DNA from: Oceanobacillus arenosus
GTDB lineage: Bacteria > Bacillota > Bacilli > Bacillales > Amphibacillaceae
Assembly: GCF_003369575.1 (NCBI RefSeq)
Contig: NZ_PIOC01000017.1
Location: 248,001-312,000 of the forward strand
Direction: 5' to 3'
Length of the DNA: 64,000 bases
In this document: positions 17,123 to 24,967 of the stretch, piece after piece
How positions within the stretch are numbered: the first letter of the stretch is position 1
Layout of the letters: each line of letters starts with the position of its first letter
Translations under genes and position numbers: made by a program
The notes under the pieces: model-generated
Seen by the model: the letters and a program-made list of their open reading frames with translations, nothing else
Told to the model about the DNA's origin: nothing
Databases searched by the model: none

Positions 17123-17698
17123 TTATTCTTTCGGATACACTCCAAATTGTTTAAGCTCCCTAACTACACGGGAAATTGGTAACCCAACGGCATTGTAGTA
17201 GTCTCCAATAATTTGCTTAACAAGCATTGCTCCCAGACTTTGAATTCCGTAGGCGCCTGCCTTATCATATGGCTCATTTGTAGATGTATACCAATAGATT
17301 TCCTCTGTGGATAACGGCCAAAATTCAACCGTTGTTCGTTCTATAAATATAATTTCATCGTCAGAGGACCTTATCATGACGCCAGTAAATACCTCATGTT
17401 TGTCCCCGCTTAATGCAGAAATCATTTGGAATGCATCATCTTTGTTCCTTGGCTTTTCAAATATTTTATGATTGTAAGAAACAATGGTGTCTGCAGATAG
17501 AATAATTTCATCTTTATGTAGGATGGGAGTATAACGTCCTTTTAGCTTAGCTAATTTCTTCACTTTTTCTTCTGGATCAGACGTGTTGATCTGTGATTCA
17601 TCTATGCCTTGTTTTCGTAGTGTGAAGGGAATTTTTACTTGCTTTAAAAGTTCTTGCCTTCTCGGTGACGATGACGCTAGGATAAGTTCCTTTGACAT
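17123..17698 (-). CDS. maf: Maf, nucleoside triphosphate pyrophosphatase
   Basis: Cytosolic house-cleaning enzyme that hydrolyses dTTP/UTP or modified nucleotides and is linked to septum formation and competence in B. subtilis. Motifs: LASSSPRRQELL (3-16 region), LSADTIV and DKAGAYGIQ. 191 residues, full length. In B. subtilis maf is next to radC and mreB; here it stands alone beside a tRNA and repeat R1. Confidence 0.93.
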   Translation of the reverse strand: MSKELILASSSPRRQELLKQVKIPFTLRKQGIDESQINTSDPEEKVKKLAKLKGRYTPILHKDEIILSADTIVSYNHKIFEKPRNKDDAFQMISALSGDKHEVFTGVMIRSSDDEIIFIERTTVEFWPLSTEEIYWYTSTNEPYDKAGAYGIQSLGAMLVKQIIGDYYNAVGLPISRVVRELKQFGVYPKE

Positions 17699-17867
17699 AC
17701 GTTATTCCTCCAGTCGGTGTTGTATTTGTGTATTTTTAGTAGTAGCCTTTAGTATACACGTATCATAGATATGATTTAAACTGTGTTTTTGATAATGGAC
17801 TATTATTGAAAGATTTACCAATCCAACACCATTGACTGTATCGCACACTTTTTTTAGTTGGTAAGAT

Positions 17868-17935
17868 TTACTACATAGGTTCAACTAAGGCTGTCACGTA
17901 AAGGCTTGGTTAACTCTAAGTTTTTAATAATATGA
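17868..17935 (+). repeat. Dispersed repeat R1, copy C
   Basis: TTACTACATAGGTTCAACTA, AGGCTGTCACGTAAAGGCTTGG and TTAACTCTAAGTTTTTAATA follow the order of copy A (reverse complemented). It sits about 70 nt upstream of the small ORF at 18013. Confidence 0.65.
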
Positions 17936-18012
17936 AAAAAGTAATCTGCTCCAACATATGCTTTTTTTGAAATTTATTCATAATTAACCTAAGATGAGGA
18001 GGGTCAAATGTG

Positions 18013-18156
18013 ATGGGGCTCAATGAAAATCCTCTCTTGAAAAGTAAAATATTAGGTAAAGTGACGATGGATACACAGGTTAACGAGTGGATATTCATGT
18101 TGAAAGAGGGGGGAGTATTATGGAAAACGATCGGGAATTATGGAATGCTGTGTTAG
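18013..18156 (+). CDS. Possible small ORF overlapping the DnaA-like gene
   Basis: 47 codons with an excellent ribosome site (GAGGAGGG, 17996-18003, 9 nt before the ATG). The peptide (MGLNENPLLKSKILGKV, then VNEWIFMLKEGG) is not recognised. Its last third overlaps the next gene in another frame. It could be a leader peptide giving translational coupling, or the true N-terminal part of the DnaA-like protein separated by a shift in the run of six G near 18110. Confidence 0.35.
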   Translation: MGLNENPLLKSKILGKVTMDTQVNEWIFMLKEGGVLWKTIGNYGMLC

Positions 18157-18494
18157 AGAAAATAAGCGAGCGTATATCTAAATCAAGCTTTGACACTTGA
18201 TTCAAACTAACTAAGATGGTAAAAGATGGAGATACCTTGCTAATCATTGTGGAAAATGAATTTGTGAGAGATTGGCTAGAAATGAACTATACGACTTTGA
18301 TTAAAGAAACGTTTTCGGAGCTTACAAAAGAAGTACCTGAAATAAAGTTAACTTGTGTGGGGAAGAAAGGGAAAATCTCTTTACCATTCGATAGAGTAGC
18401 TGATATATTGAACGATATCAATAATTTATCACCTAAGGAACGCGAGAGATTATTTGATATATTAAGGAAAAAAGGGCTCAATGATAAAGTATAA
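18120..18494 (+). pseudogene. Standalone DnaA domain-I-like protein interrupted by an in-frame TGA
   Basis: The frame from ATG 18120 reads MEN..LWN..LEKISERISKSSFDT, then TGA (18198-18200), then FKLTKMVKDGDTLLI, ENEFVRDWLEMNY and ELTKE. This follows B. subtilis DnaA residues 1-80 closely, and the TGA falls on the conserved Trp of the SFxTW motif. After domain I there are only about 40 more residues (LSPKERERLFDILRKKG) and no AAA+ or DNA-binding domain. The frame is otherwise open for 124 codons. Either a nonsense mutation, or restart at ATG 18216 without a clear ribosome site. Domain I is where SirA and other partners bind DnaA. Confidence 0.72.
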
Positions 18495-18550
18495 AAGTTA
18501 ATAAAATAGACAAATAATAATCAACTCACATCTATTCCCCACAGCATACG

Positions 18551-18620
18551 TATTTTGTAGTAAAATAAAGCCTGGTGTTTTACGAAAATACCACAAAATA
18601 TAGTTCGAAGGTGGTATTTT
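18551..18620 (+). promoter_or_regulatory. Mutually exclusive hairpins in the leader of the YdjM-like gene
   Basis: AAAATACCAC (18585-18594) pairs perfectly with GTGGTATTTT (18611-18620), which buries the ribosome site AAGGTGG. The same AAAATA, with the preceding TTTTAC (18578-18583), can instead pair with TATTTT...GTAAAA (18551-18565). The two stems cannot coexist, so the layout is switch-like. It may alternatively be a DNA operator. Confidence 0.45.
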
Positions 18621-18623
18621 ATT

Positions 18624-19250
18624 ATGAATGGAACAGCACACGTTGCAATTGGTGCGGCTGCGGGATTTATTGTCGCAAATCATTATCAGTCTTCACCAGC
18701 TATTACAATGTTATTAGTTGGAGTAGGAGGAATTTCTGGATTGATTCCTGACCTTGATATCGATGGTAAGCTACGGAATAAAATCACACTATCCCATAAA
18801 GTAATTCAGGCTGCAGCACTGTTAATAGGAATGTTGATGATTGTATACAGCATTTTTGAAGGTGTAGCAAATAAGCGTCTGCTTGGTATTGCAATTGGAT
18901 TGGCAATGATAATAGGATCGTCGTTTATTAAGCAAAAGCATATGCTCACAATCACTGGAGTTGGTGTGTTAGTAGGTGGTATCTCACATCAGGAATTGTG
19001 GTTGGTACTGCTTGGGATATATATCCTAATCGCATCGTTTGTAGCGCATCGAAGCTATACCCACTCGATACTTGGTGTAATTTTCTTTGGGATTATTGCT
19101 TCCAATTTAGAGGGTTCGCTTGGAATAGAAGGTATTTACTATACTTGCCTTTCCGGATACATAAGCCATTTGGTTGCCGATAGTAAATTTCTACCGTTCA
19201 ATAAGCGGGGCATAAAGCTATTCTTGCCACTATCATCAAAAGAAATATAA
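18624..19250 (+). CDS. YdjM-like (DUF457) membrane-bound metal-dependent hydrolase
   Basis: 208 residues, largely hydrophobic with five or six membrane segments. Family features: MNGTAHVAIGAAAGF at the start, GLIPDLDIDGKL with acidic metal ligands, HRSYTHS, and SHLVADSKF near the end. Members are inner-membrane proteins; E. coli YdjM is LexA-controlled. No clear LexA box was found here. The ribosome site sits in a potential hairpin (18585-18620). Confidence 0.85.
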   Translation: MNGTAHVAIGAAAGFIVANHYQSSPAITMLLVGVGGISGLIPDLDIDGKLRNKITLSHKVIQAAALLIGMLMIVYSIFEGVANKRLLGIAIGLAMIIGSSFIKQKHMLTITGVGVLVGGISHQELWLVLLGIYILIASFVAHRSYTHSILGVIFFGIIASNLEGSLGIEGIYYTCLSGYISHLVADSKFLPFNKRGIKLFLPLSSKEI

Positions 19251-19294
19251 AAACCTCTGAGTTACTTCACAATTAAAGTAACTCGGAGGTTTTT
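19250..19294. terminator. Bidirectional terminator
   Basis: AAAACCTCTGAGTTACTT (from 19250) pairs with AAGTAACTCGGAGGTTTT (19276-19294) with one G-U pair; A and T runs on both sides. Serves the YdjM-like gene and the convergent small gene. Confidence 0.85.
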
Positions 19295-19322
19295 CTCTAA
19301 AACGAATTTCTTAGTGAAAGTG

Positions 19323-19547
19323 TTACTCTGAGGCTGGTTGTTGTTGTGTCTGGATTGCGCGCTCTACTTGGCTAACCGCTGTTAATGCTTGCGAGATTTC
19401 ATTTGATGCTTGCTTGATTGCTTCTTGGGCAAGTATTTGATCAGAAGTCGATTTCTCAATCGCTTGCGTCAATAAATCCTGTGTTAATGTTACATTTGCC
19501 TTTGCTTGTGACAGTTGATTTACATCAATTTGTTGTTGTGTCACCAT
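19323..19547 (-). CDS. Small Gln/Ala-rich helical protein, unknown function
   Basis: 74 residues with a strong GGGGGAAA site upstream. Rich in Gln, Ala, Ser and Thr with a heptad-like pattern (TLTQDLLTQAIEK, IKQASNEISQALTAVSQVERA), so probably a helical bundle or coiled coil. No Cys, no signal peptide, no membrane segment. Not recognised. Confidence 0.6.
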   Translation of the reverse strand: MVTQQQIDVNQLSQAKANVTLTQDLLTQAIEKSTSDQILAQEAIKQASNEISQALTAVSQVERAIQTQQQPASE

Positions 19548-19855
19548 GGTTTCCCCCTTTTCTCACATAGTAACTATATTATTTGCTGATTTTAAATTTT
19601 TATTAGTTAATACTCGTTCCAATTATTTCATATTGCATAGCTAACCTTTATGTAAGTATAGATATCCAAATAAAATAATGAAGGTGTCCGTTATAAATCA
19701 GCTTGTTCTGTCCTTTTATCATTACCCGACAGAAGACTCCCTCCTCAAGGAATGTGAATGAGTAGGTGGGGGATGAATGTCGGTTGGTGGTAGCAAAAAG
19801 TTTGCGCCTTATGGTATAATGAGAACAAACGTTTGTATAATGCGAGGTGAATGAG

Positions 19856-21010
19856 GTGCTTGTGAACAAAGCTTACAAGTTTCGTATCTACCCAAACAAA
19901 GAACAAGCTATTTTGATTGCAAAAACAATTGGTTGTTCCCGTTTTGTATTCAATCATTTTTTAGTAAAATGGAAAAATGCGTATGTTGAGACAGGTAATG
20001 GGTTAACTTATAACACCTGTTCTTCTCAATTAACACAACTAAAGAAAGAATTGGTTTGGTTAAAAGAAGTAGACAGCATTGCGATTCAATCCTCCCTCAA
20101 AAACCTTGCTGATTCATATATTCGATTCTTCAAGAAACAAAACAAAGCGCCACGATTTAAGTCAAAAAAGAATAACGTACAATCATACACAACCAAGCAT
20201 ACGAACGGTAATATTGCGATTAGAGGAAACAAAATCAGGCTGCCAAGACTTGGATTAGTCAAGTTTGCAAAAAGCCGTGAAGTAGAAGGACGTATATTGA
20301 ATGCGACAATCAGACGGAATCCCAGTGGAAAATATTTCATTTCTATTCTTGCAGAAGCAGAGGTACAGAAGCTACCGAAAACAGGTTCAACTGTTGGTGT
20401 GGATGTTGGAATAAAGGACTTTGCCATTCTTTCAACTGGTGAAGTATTTGGCAATCCTAGATGGTTTCGGACATTGGAAAAGAAATTAGCTGTTGCACAG
20501 CGTGTTCTTTCCAGAAGGCAACAGGCAGCTTTAAAACGAAAATGTAAACTGGATGAAGCGAAGAATGTTCAAAAACAAAAACGTAAAGTAGCCCGCATAC
20601 ATGAAAAAATCGTGAACGCAAGACAAGACTATTTGCAAAAGCTTTCTACAGCGATCATCAAAAACCACGATGTAATCGGAATAGAAGATTTGCAGGTGTC
20701 CAATATGCTGAAAAATCACAAACTAGCAAAAGCCATCAGTGAAGCATCCTGGTCACAATTTCGAACAATGTTTGCGTACAAAGCGGAATGGTATGGGAAA
20801 GAAGTCGTTGTTGTGTCAAAAACCTTCGCTAGCTCTCAATTATGTTCGAATTGCGGCTATCGAAATAAAGACGTTAAGAATCTAAGTCTCCGTGAATGGG
20901 ATTGCCCAGCTTGTGGCATACATCACGATAGAGACATTAACGCAGGACAAAATCTTAAGAAAGAAGCAATTAGACTTCTAACCGTAGGAACTACGGGGCT
21001 AGCCTACTAA
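19856..21010 (+). CDS. tnpB: TnpB, RNA-guided nuclease of the IS605 family
   Basis: TnpB is a Cas12 ancestor that uses an RNA from the element right end to cut target DNA. An N-terminal helix-turn-helix ([11 protein letters not shown]) leads to a RuvC nuclease with all acidic residues: Asp in GVDVGIKDF (about 183), Glu in IGIEDL and Asp in [11 protein letters not shown] four-Cys zinc finger is present (CSNCGY...CPACG). I prefer GTG 19856 (MLVNKAYKF) over 19847, because GAGGTGAA is spaced for it. About 384 residues, intact. Confidence 0.93.
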   Translation: MLVNKAYKFRIYPNKEQAILIAKTIGCSRFVFNHFLVKWKNAYVETGNGLTYNTCSSQLTQLKKELVWLKEVDSIAIQSSLKNLADSYIRFFKKQNKAPRFKSKKNNVQSYTTKHTNGNIAIRGNKIRLPRLGLVKFAKSREVEGRILNATIRRNPSGKYFISILAEAEVQKLPKTGSTVGVDVGIKDFAILSTGEVFGNPRWFRTLEKKLAVAQRVLSRRQQAALKRKCKLDEAKNVQKQKRKVARIHEKIVNARQDYLQKLSTAIIKNHDVIGIEDLQVSNMLKNHKLAKAISEASWSQFRTMFAYKAEWYGKEVVVVSKTFASSQLCSNCGYRNKDVKNLSLREWDCPACGIHHDRDINAGQNLKKEAIRLLTVGTTGLAY

Positions 21011-21080
21011 GATAACTGGAGGATACTTTGGTGTTCGTAGGAATCCCCCACTTCCAAACGAAGTGAAAGTGGGGGTCGTC
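20960..21080 (+). ncRNA. Probable reRNA/omega RNA scaffold of the TnpB element
   Basis: By analogy with studied TnpB systems, the guide RNA covers the 3' end of tnpB and the right end. The G/C-rich segment after 20980 and the hairpin 21045-21075 fit a scaffold, with the guide beginning just past the right end (about 21080). Exact ends are inferred. Confidence 0.5.
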
Positions 21081-21134
21081 CAATTGAAATATGTTATTAT
21101 TCATTTATTACTAAACCGTAAAGGATGAATAAAC

Positions 21135-21650
21135 ATGTCAATTAAAAGTGTAAGGGCTCATTTTAAAAAATGGAATCGAGAAGCAGATATCATGGAATTT
21201 GAGACGTCGAGTGCTACAGTTGATCAAGCAGCGGAAACTATAGGGATCATTCCTGCTCGAATTGCTAAAACATTATCATTTAGAGGAGAAGTGGATAAGG
21301 CAATATTGATTGTCACAGCGGGGGACGCGAAAATTGATAATAAGAAATTCCTACATACATTTGCTATTAAAGCAAGGATGTTATCTCCTGAAGAAGTGTT
21401 AAAACAAACAGGTCATGCGATTGGTGGAGTATGCCCGTTTGGCCTTGCAAATGATTTAGCTGTTTACTTGGACGTCTCCATGAAACGTTTTACAACCCTA
21501 TATCCAGCATGTGGCAGTACGAATTCAGCAATTCAATTGTCAATTGATGAATTATACCAATTTTCGCAGGCAATGGATTGGGTAGATGTTTGCAAAGGAT
21601 GGGAGCCAGTAGGAAGTAAGGAAACTGTGGAAGCCGCCGATAGGGCATGA
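21135..21650 (+). CDS. YbaK/ProX-family aminoacyl-tRNA deacylase
   Basis: Trans-editing enzyme that removes wrong amino acids from tRNA (Cys- or Ala-tRNAPro in relatives). The conserved Lys lies in ARIAKTLSF, and the pocket motif GGVCPFGL is present. 171 residues. Closest B. subtilis relative is probably YwhH. It sits right after the TnpB element; its promoter region would be the natural guide sequence of that element RNA. Confidence 0.85.
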   Translation: MSIKSVRAHFKKWNREADIMEFETSSATVDQAAETIGIIPARIAKTLSFRGEVDKAILIVTAGDAKIDNKKFLHTFAIKARMLSPEEVLKQTGHAIGGVCPFGLANDLAVYLDVSMKRFTTLYPACGSTNSAIQLSIDELYQFSQAMDWVDVCKGWEPVGSKETVEAADRA

Positions 21651-21656
21651 ATAGTA

Positions 21657-21686
21657 GAAAACGCTTGATTTCAAGCGTTTTTTTGT
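21657..21686 (+). terminator. Terminator after the YbaK-type gene
   Basis: AAAACGCTTG, 4-nt loop, CAAGCGTTTTTTT; short perfect stem with a T run. Confidence 0.85.
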
Positions 21687-21703
21687 TTGAAGGAAACATT
21701 TTA

Positions 21704-21740
21704 TCACTGCATAGATGCAAATAAGGCTGTCAACTAGAAA
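21704..21740 (+). repeat. Dispersed repeat R1, partial copy D
   Basis: TCACTGCATAGATGCAAATA then AGGCTGTCAACTAG matches the first third of R1 copies A-C; the rest is absent. Confidence 0.5.
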
Positions 21741-21814
21741 AAAATATTTATCTTAAAGAAGACCGATATCAAATCGAAATTGCTTACCGAATTACCAACT
21801 CATATGCAATGCTG

Positions 21815-21865
21815 TTGACATTGTTAGAATATTTGTTATACACTTGATTCAACAATGTTGAATCA
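21815..21865 (+). promoter_or_regulatory. Promoter with palindromic operator upstream of HMG-CoA lyase
   Basis: TTGACA (21815-21820), 16-bp spacer and TATACA (21837-21842). A perfect 9-bp inverted repeat, TGATTCAAC-AAT-GTTGAATCA (21845-21865), covers the expected start site, as for a repressor. About 190 nt of leader separate it from the gene at 22054; no known riboswitch was recognised in it. Confidence 0.5.
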
Positions 21866-22053
21866 TAATAAACCTAATTGAATAAACTGAAGTAATAACG
21901 CCAATTTGATAGAAATTTTAATGTGTAATGAAACCGCATTCATATGATATTTCCGCTGAATAGATTGCTCGCACGGGAGCGTGCGTTTGCTCATAATCTA
22001 TATTAAAGTTACCTGTTTTAATTGATAAAACAATAAAGCATGGAGGGGAATGT

Positions 22054-22959
22054 ATGTCGAATTTGCCAAAGTACGTGCAGATTAAAGAAGTTGGACCTCG
22101 TGATGGCTTACAGAATGAAAAATCATGGATAGAAACTGTCGATAAAATTGCTTGGATTAATATGTTGTCCGAATCAGGGGTAAAGGAAATAGAGTATTCC
22201 TCGTTCGTTAATCCCAAATGGATTCCGGCGCTTGCGGATGCTCGTATAGTTGGAAAGCAAATTAAGCGAAATCCGAACGTTTCTTATTCAGCCCTCGTAC
22301 CAAATTTAAAAGGCTTGGACTTTGCACTGGAAGTTGGTATTGATCGAGCTTCCGTATTTATGTCCGCAAGTGAAACACATAATTTGAATAATATTAATAA
22401 ATCAATTGCTGAGACCTATCCTATTTTAAAACAAGTAATCGAAGAAGCAAAACAGGCAGGAAAACTTGTAACAGGCTATGTCTCCACCGTTTTTGATTGC
22501 CCGCATGAAGGGAAAATTGCACCAAGTGAGGTACTCCGAGTATGTGAGAAGCTATTGGAGTTCGGTGTAGATGATATTTCACTAGGTGATACGATTGGCT
22601 CTGCAGTTCCATCACAGGTCGAGCAGCTCCTAGAAGGAGTTCTCCGTCATTATCAAAAAGAGAAAATCATCATGCATTTTCATGATACAAGGGGGATGGC
22701 AATCGCTAATATTATGACCGCGATGCAATATGGCATCAATCGCTTCGACAGTTCGATTGGTGGACTTGGTGGGTGTCCTTATGCCCAAGGTGCTGCGGGA
22801 AATGTTGCGACAAATGATGTACTGTATCTTCTCCACGGACTAGGTATTCATACGGGTATTGATGAACAAAAGATCCAAGAAGCATCATTGTATATTCAGG
22901 AAAAATTGGGAAAAGCATTACCAAGTAGATCATTAGCATATATTAAAAGTGCAATATGA
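22054..22959 (+). CDS. yngG: Hydroxymethylglutaryl-CoA lyase
   Basis: Cleaves HMG-CoA to acetoacetate and acetyl-CoA, the last step of leucine breakdown. TIM-barrel start EVGPRDGLQNE with the metal Asp, MHFHDTRGMAIAN with metal His residues, and the signature GGLGGCPYAQGAAGN carrying the active Cys. 301 residues, full length. GGAGGGGA precedes the ATG. In B. subtilis yngG is part of a leucine/isovaleryl-CoA operon; here it stands alone between terminators. Confidence 0.93.
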   Translation: MSNLPKYVQIKEVGPRDGLQNEKSWIETVDKIAWINMLSESGVKEIEYSSFVNPKWIPALADARIVGKQIKRNPNVSYSALVPNLKGLDFALEVGIDRASVFMSASETHNLNNINKSIAETYPILKQVIEEAKQAGKLVTGYVSTVFDCPHEGKIAPSEVLRVCEKLLEFGVDDISLGDTIGSAVPSQVEQLLEGVLRHYQKEKIIMHFHDTRGMAIANIMTAMQYGINRFDSSIGGLGGCPYAQGAAGNVATNDVLYLLHGLGIHTGIDEQKIQEASLYIQEKLGKALPSRSLAYIKSAI

Positions 22960-22985
22960 TAATAATTAATGGGGATATGAATAAA

Positions 22986-23031
22986 GTGCCGTAATTTTAA
23001 GTATGTTTAAGCACTTAAAATTCCGGTATTT
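22986..23031 (+). terminator. Terminator after HMG-CoA lyase
   Basis: GTGCCGTAATTTTAAGT (22986-23002) pairs with ACTTAAAATTCCGGTAT (23013-23029) with two imperfect positions; T-rich tail. Confidence 0.7.
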
Positions 23032-23076
23032 CTATTTATTGTGTTCAGATAGACTACACAGACCACTATTATATTC

Positions 23077-23105
23077 TTGACGCATTTTAATAGCTATTCT
23101 ATGAT
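23077..23105 (+). promoter_or_regulatory. Sigma-A promoter of the XRE-cupin regulator
   Basis: TTGACG (23077-23082), 17-bp spacer, TATGAT (23100-23105). The start site near 23112 leaves a leader of only about 20-30 nt. Confidence 0.7.
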
Positions 23106-23130
23106 AAAATCAATGTAAAGTTGGTATATT

Positions 23131-23706
23131 TTGAAAGGAATGAGAGTCATCAATCTTCATACTATGGGCTCCAAATTAAAGGAAATACGATTACGGAAGA
23201 AAATGACACAGCAACAGGTTGCTGATCAATGTGATATTTCAAAGAGCATGCTTTCAAAAATTGAAAATGGGCAAACTGCTTCAGCTGTTGCTACACTTTC
23301 AAAAATAAGTGAAGTATTGAATGTTCCGCTTGCGTGGATTTTAGATGATAAAACGGAAGAAGATTTTGTGCTTCAAAAAAAATCAAATCGCGAGTCAAAA
23401 GTGGGGGATGTGAACATGGGGTATTCCTATGAACTACTTGCAAATCGCTCCCAGGTTAGTGGAATTGAACCAACAATCGTCCATGTTACCCCAAAAAACA
23501 TCAATCAACGCAAAGAATCATATACACATTCCCAAGATGAATTTATTTATATTTTAGAGGGTTCGATTTTCTTGTCTTATAATGGGGATAAACATTTTAT
23601 GGAAAAAGGGGATAGCGCTTATTTTCAAGGATCAAAGCCACATCTTTTCATCCCGGTAGATGATGAGGAAGCGAAGGTATTCACGCTTTTTATTGAACGA
23701 TCGTAG
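23131..23706 (+). CDS. XRE-family regulator with C-terminal cupin domain
   Basis: Helix-turn-helix at about residues 15-70 (LKEIRLRKKMTQQQVADQ, then MLSKIENG), linker, then a cupin barrel (DEFIYILEGSIFLSYNG, FMEKGDSAYFQG) that should sense a small ligand. Such proteins often control amine, amino-acid or sugar genes next to them. The start is uncertain: TTG 23131, ATG 23140 and ATG 23164 are in frame and none is ideally spaced from AAAGGA. 191 residues at most. Confidence 0.85.
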   Translation: MKGMRVINLHTMGSKLKEIRLRKKMTQQQVADQCDISKSMLSKIENGQTASAVATLSKISEVLNVPLAWILDDKTEEDFVLQKKSNRESKVGDVNMGYSYELLANRSQVSGIEPTIVHVTPKNINQRKESYTHSQDEFIYILEGSIFLSYNGDKHFMEKGDSAYFQGSKPHLFIPVDDEEAKVFTLFIERS

Positions 23707-23828
23707 TAAGGGCGGAATTAAGTGATACTAATACATCGTGAGATTTCAAAACTGGTAAGAACCTCTTGCTTTTAATATTGATTAATCAGATAATAAAAGC
23801 AAGAAGATTAGCAAAAGGTGGGGATGAC

Positions 23829-24449
23829 TTGGAATTGTTCTTTGAAATATCCTTTGCGGCAATTATATTATTCAGTGTGTATCGTTTTATTCATATTTTG
23901 GTTAAGATGAAGCAGAAGATTGTGTTACCAGCTTCAGATAATGAATTAGCGGTTATTCGGAAATTCCCCCAGAAAATTATCAAAGCACCTACTTATTCAG
24001 AACAAAAAGGTGGAATCATCACCTATGTTGTTATTCTTGTATACGTAATTACGATGTTTAGTCTCGGGCAGTTTTATTTGGAATTTTACTGGACATTGTA
24101 CCTATTACTCATGCTGCCAATGTTACAGTTTTCCAAACTCCTTAATATGTTTGCGATTACAGATGAAGGCATCATATGTGGTGCTCGATTTATCGCTTGG
24201 AGAAAAATGAAATCATTTGAATTTGTGCTAATTGAGGTAAATCATCGATTCTATGGCTATTCAACGGAAGTAAATAACCAACATGAAATCATAATCAAGA
24301 CAAGATTCGAAACCTTCCGTTGTGTCATTACTTCGGAAGAGATGATGGGGAAATTGCGTACCATTCTCAGTGAACATAATGTAGCTGAATTAAAAATAAC
24401 TGAGGATGTAATTAAGGAAGAAGGAGGGGACAGGGAACTGTTTTACTGA
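23829..24449 (+). CDS. Membrane protein with a C-terminal PH-like domain, unknown function
   Basis: I start at TTG 23829 (MELFFEISFAAII), which has GGTGGGG 6 nt upstream; the frame opens earlier without a site. One N-terminal membrane helix (residues 3-25), a pair of helices around 75-125, then a beta-rich tail (ITDEGIICGARFIAWRKM, FETFRCVITSEEMMGKL) resembling bacterial PH-like domains. 206 residues. Not recognised further. Confidence 0.6.
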   Translation: MELFFEISFAAIILFSVYRFIHILVKMKQKIVLPASDNELAVIRKFPQKIIKAPTYSEQKGGIITYVVILVYVITMFSLGQFYLEFYWTLYLLLMLPMLQFSKLLNMFAITDEGIICGARFIAWRKMKSFEFVLIEVNHRFYGYSTEVNNQHEIIIKTRFETFRCVITSEEMMGKLRTILSEHNVAELKITEDVIKEEGGDRELFY

Positions 24450-24525
24450 ATATTTCTAATAGAATATGAACATGGGAAAATAGCTGCAGCGACTACTTTG
24501 AATGCTGCAGCAAAAGGAAAATAAT

Positions 24526-24870
24526 TCATAAAGAATAAATATCTTCAATAATTGATTTAATAGTAGCCAATTCTACTTTAGCTTGTGTTGCGTCCTTTTC
24601 ATCGACAGCCGCAATTAAGATGGCAATACTTTCACTTAATCCTTCATATTCTCTTTCATCGCCAATTAATTGTGTTCTCCATTTGTTTTCTTTATATAGT
24701 TTTTTCAATTCCTTTGATTGGACTTCTATTTGTTGCCAATCTATTTGTCGTTCATTCATTGCCTGCTCTATTATGTCAATCTGTTCGAAAAAGTAATCTC
24801 CACCGACAGGATTGGTACACCCTGAAAGAATGGCTACCAAGAACAAGCTAATAAGCAATTTCTTTATCAA
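24526..24870 (-). CDS. Small lipoprotein, unknown function
   Basis: Start TTG 24870 (MIKKLLISLFLVAILSGC) with AGGAGG upstream. The first 18 residues are a lipoprotein signal with lipobox LSGC, so the mature protein is anchored at the outer face of the membrane. The remaining 95 residues are charged and helical (FEQIDIIEQAMNERQIDWQQ). No domain recognised. Divergent from the DUF421 gene. Confidence 0.7.
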   Translation of the reverse strand: MIKKLLISLFLVAILSGCTNPVGGDYFFEQIDIIEQAMNERQIDWQQIEVQSKELKKLYKENKWRTQLIGDEREYEGLSESIAILIAAVDEKDATQAKVELATIKSIIEDIYSL

Positions 24871-24967
24871 CGTTATGAAACCTCCTAAATATTGAATGTT
24901 TATGCTTAGATTGTCCAATAATAAGAAAAGCTTTCATAACAAAGATGAATTAATAGGAGGAATAACG

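Larger units (their letters stand above)
19721..21080 (+). mobile_element. IS200/IS605-type element with tnpB only (IS1341-like)
   Basis: The left part contains CCGACAGAAGACTCCCTCC and GGTGGGGGATGAATGTCGG, which partly pair as the subterminal hairpin typical of such left ends. The right part ends in the hairpin CCCCCACTT/AAGTGGGGG (21045-21075). No tnpA transposase is present, so the copy depends on one in trans or is no longer mobile. No inverted repeats or target duplication are expected. Boundaries are approximate; TTTAT (19715-19719) flanking the left end would suit a target/TAM motif. Confidence 0.75.

Noticed and set aside
19648-19957. Minus-strand frames across the TnpB left end
   Set aside because: They cover the subterminal hairpin and the tnpB start; no ribosome site and no recognisable protein.
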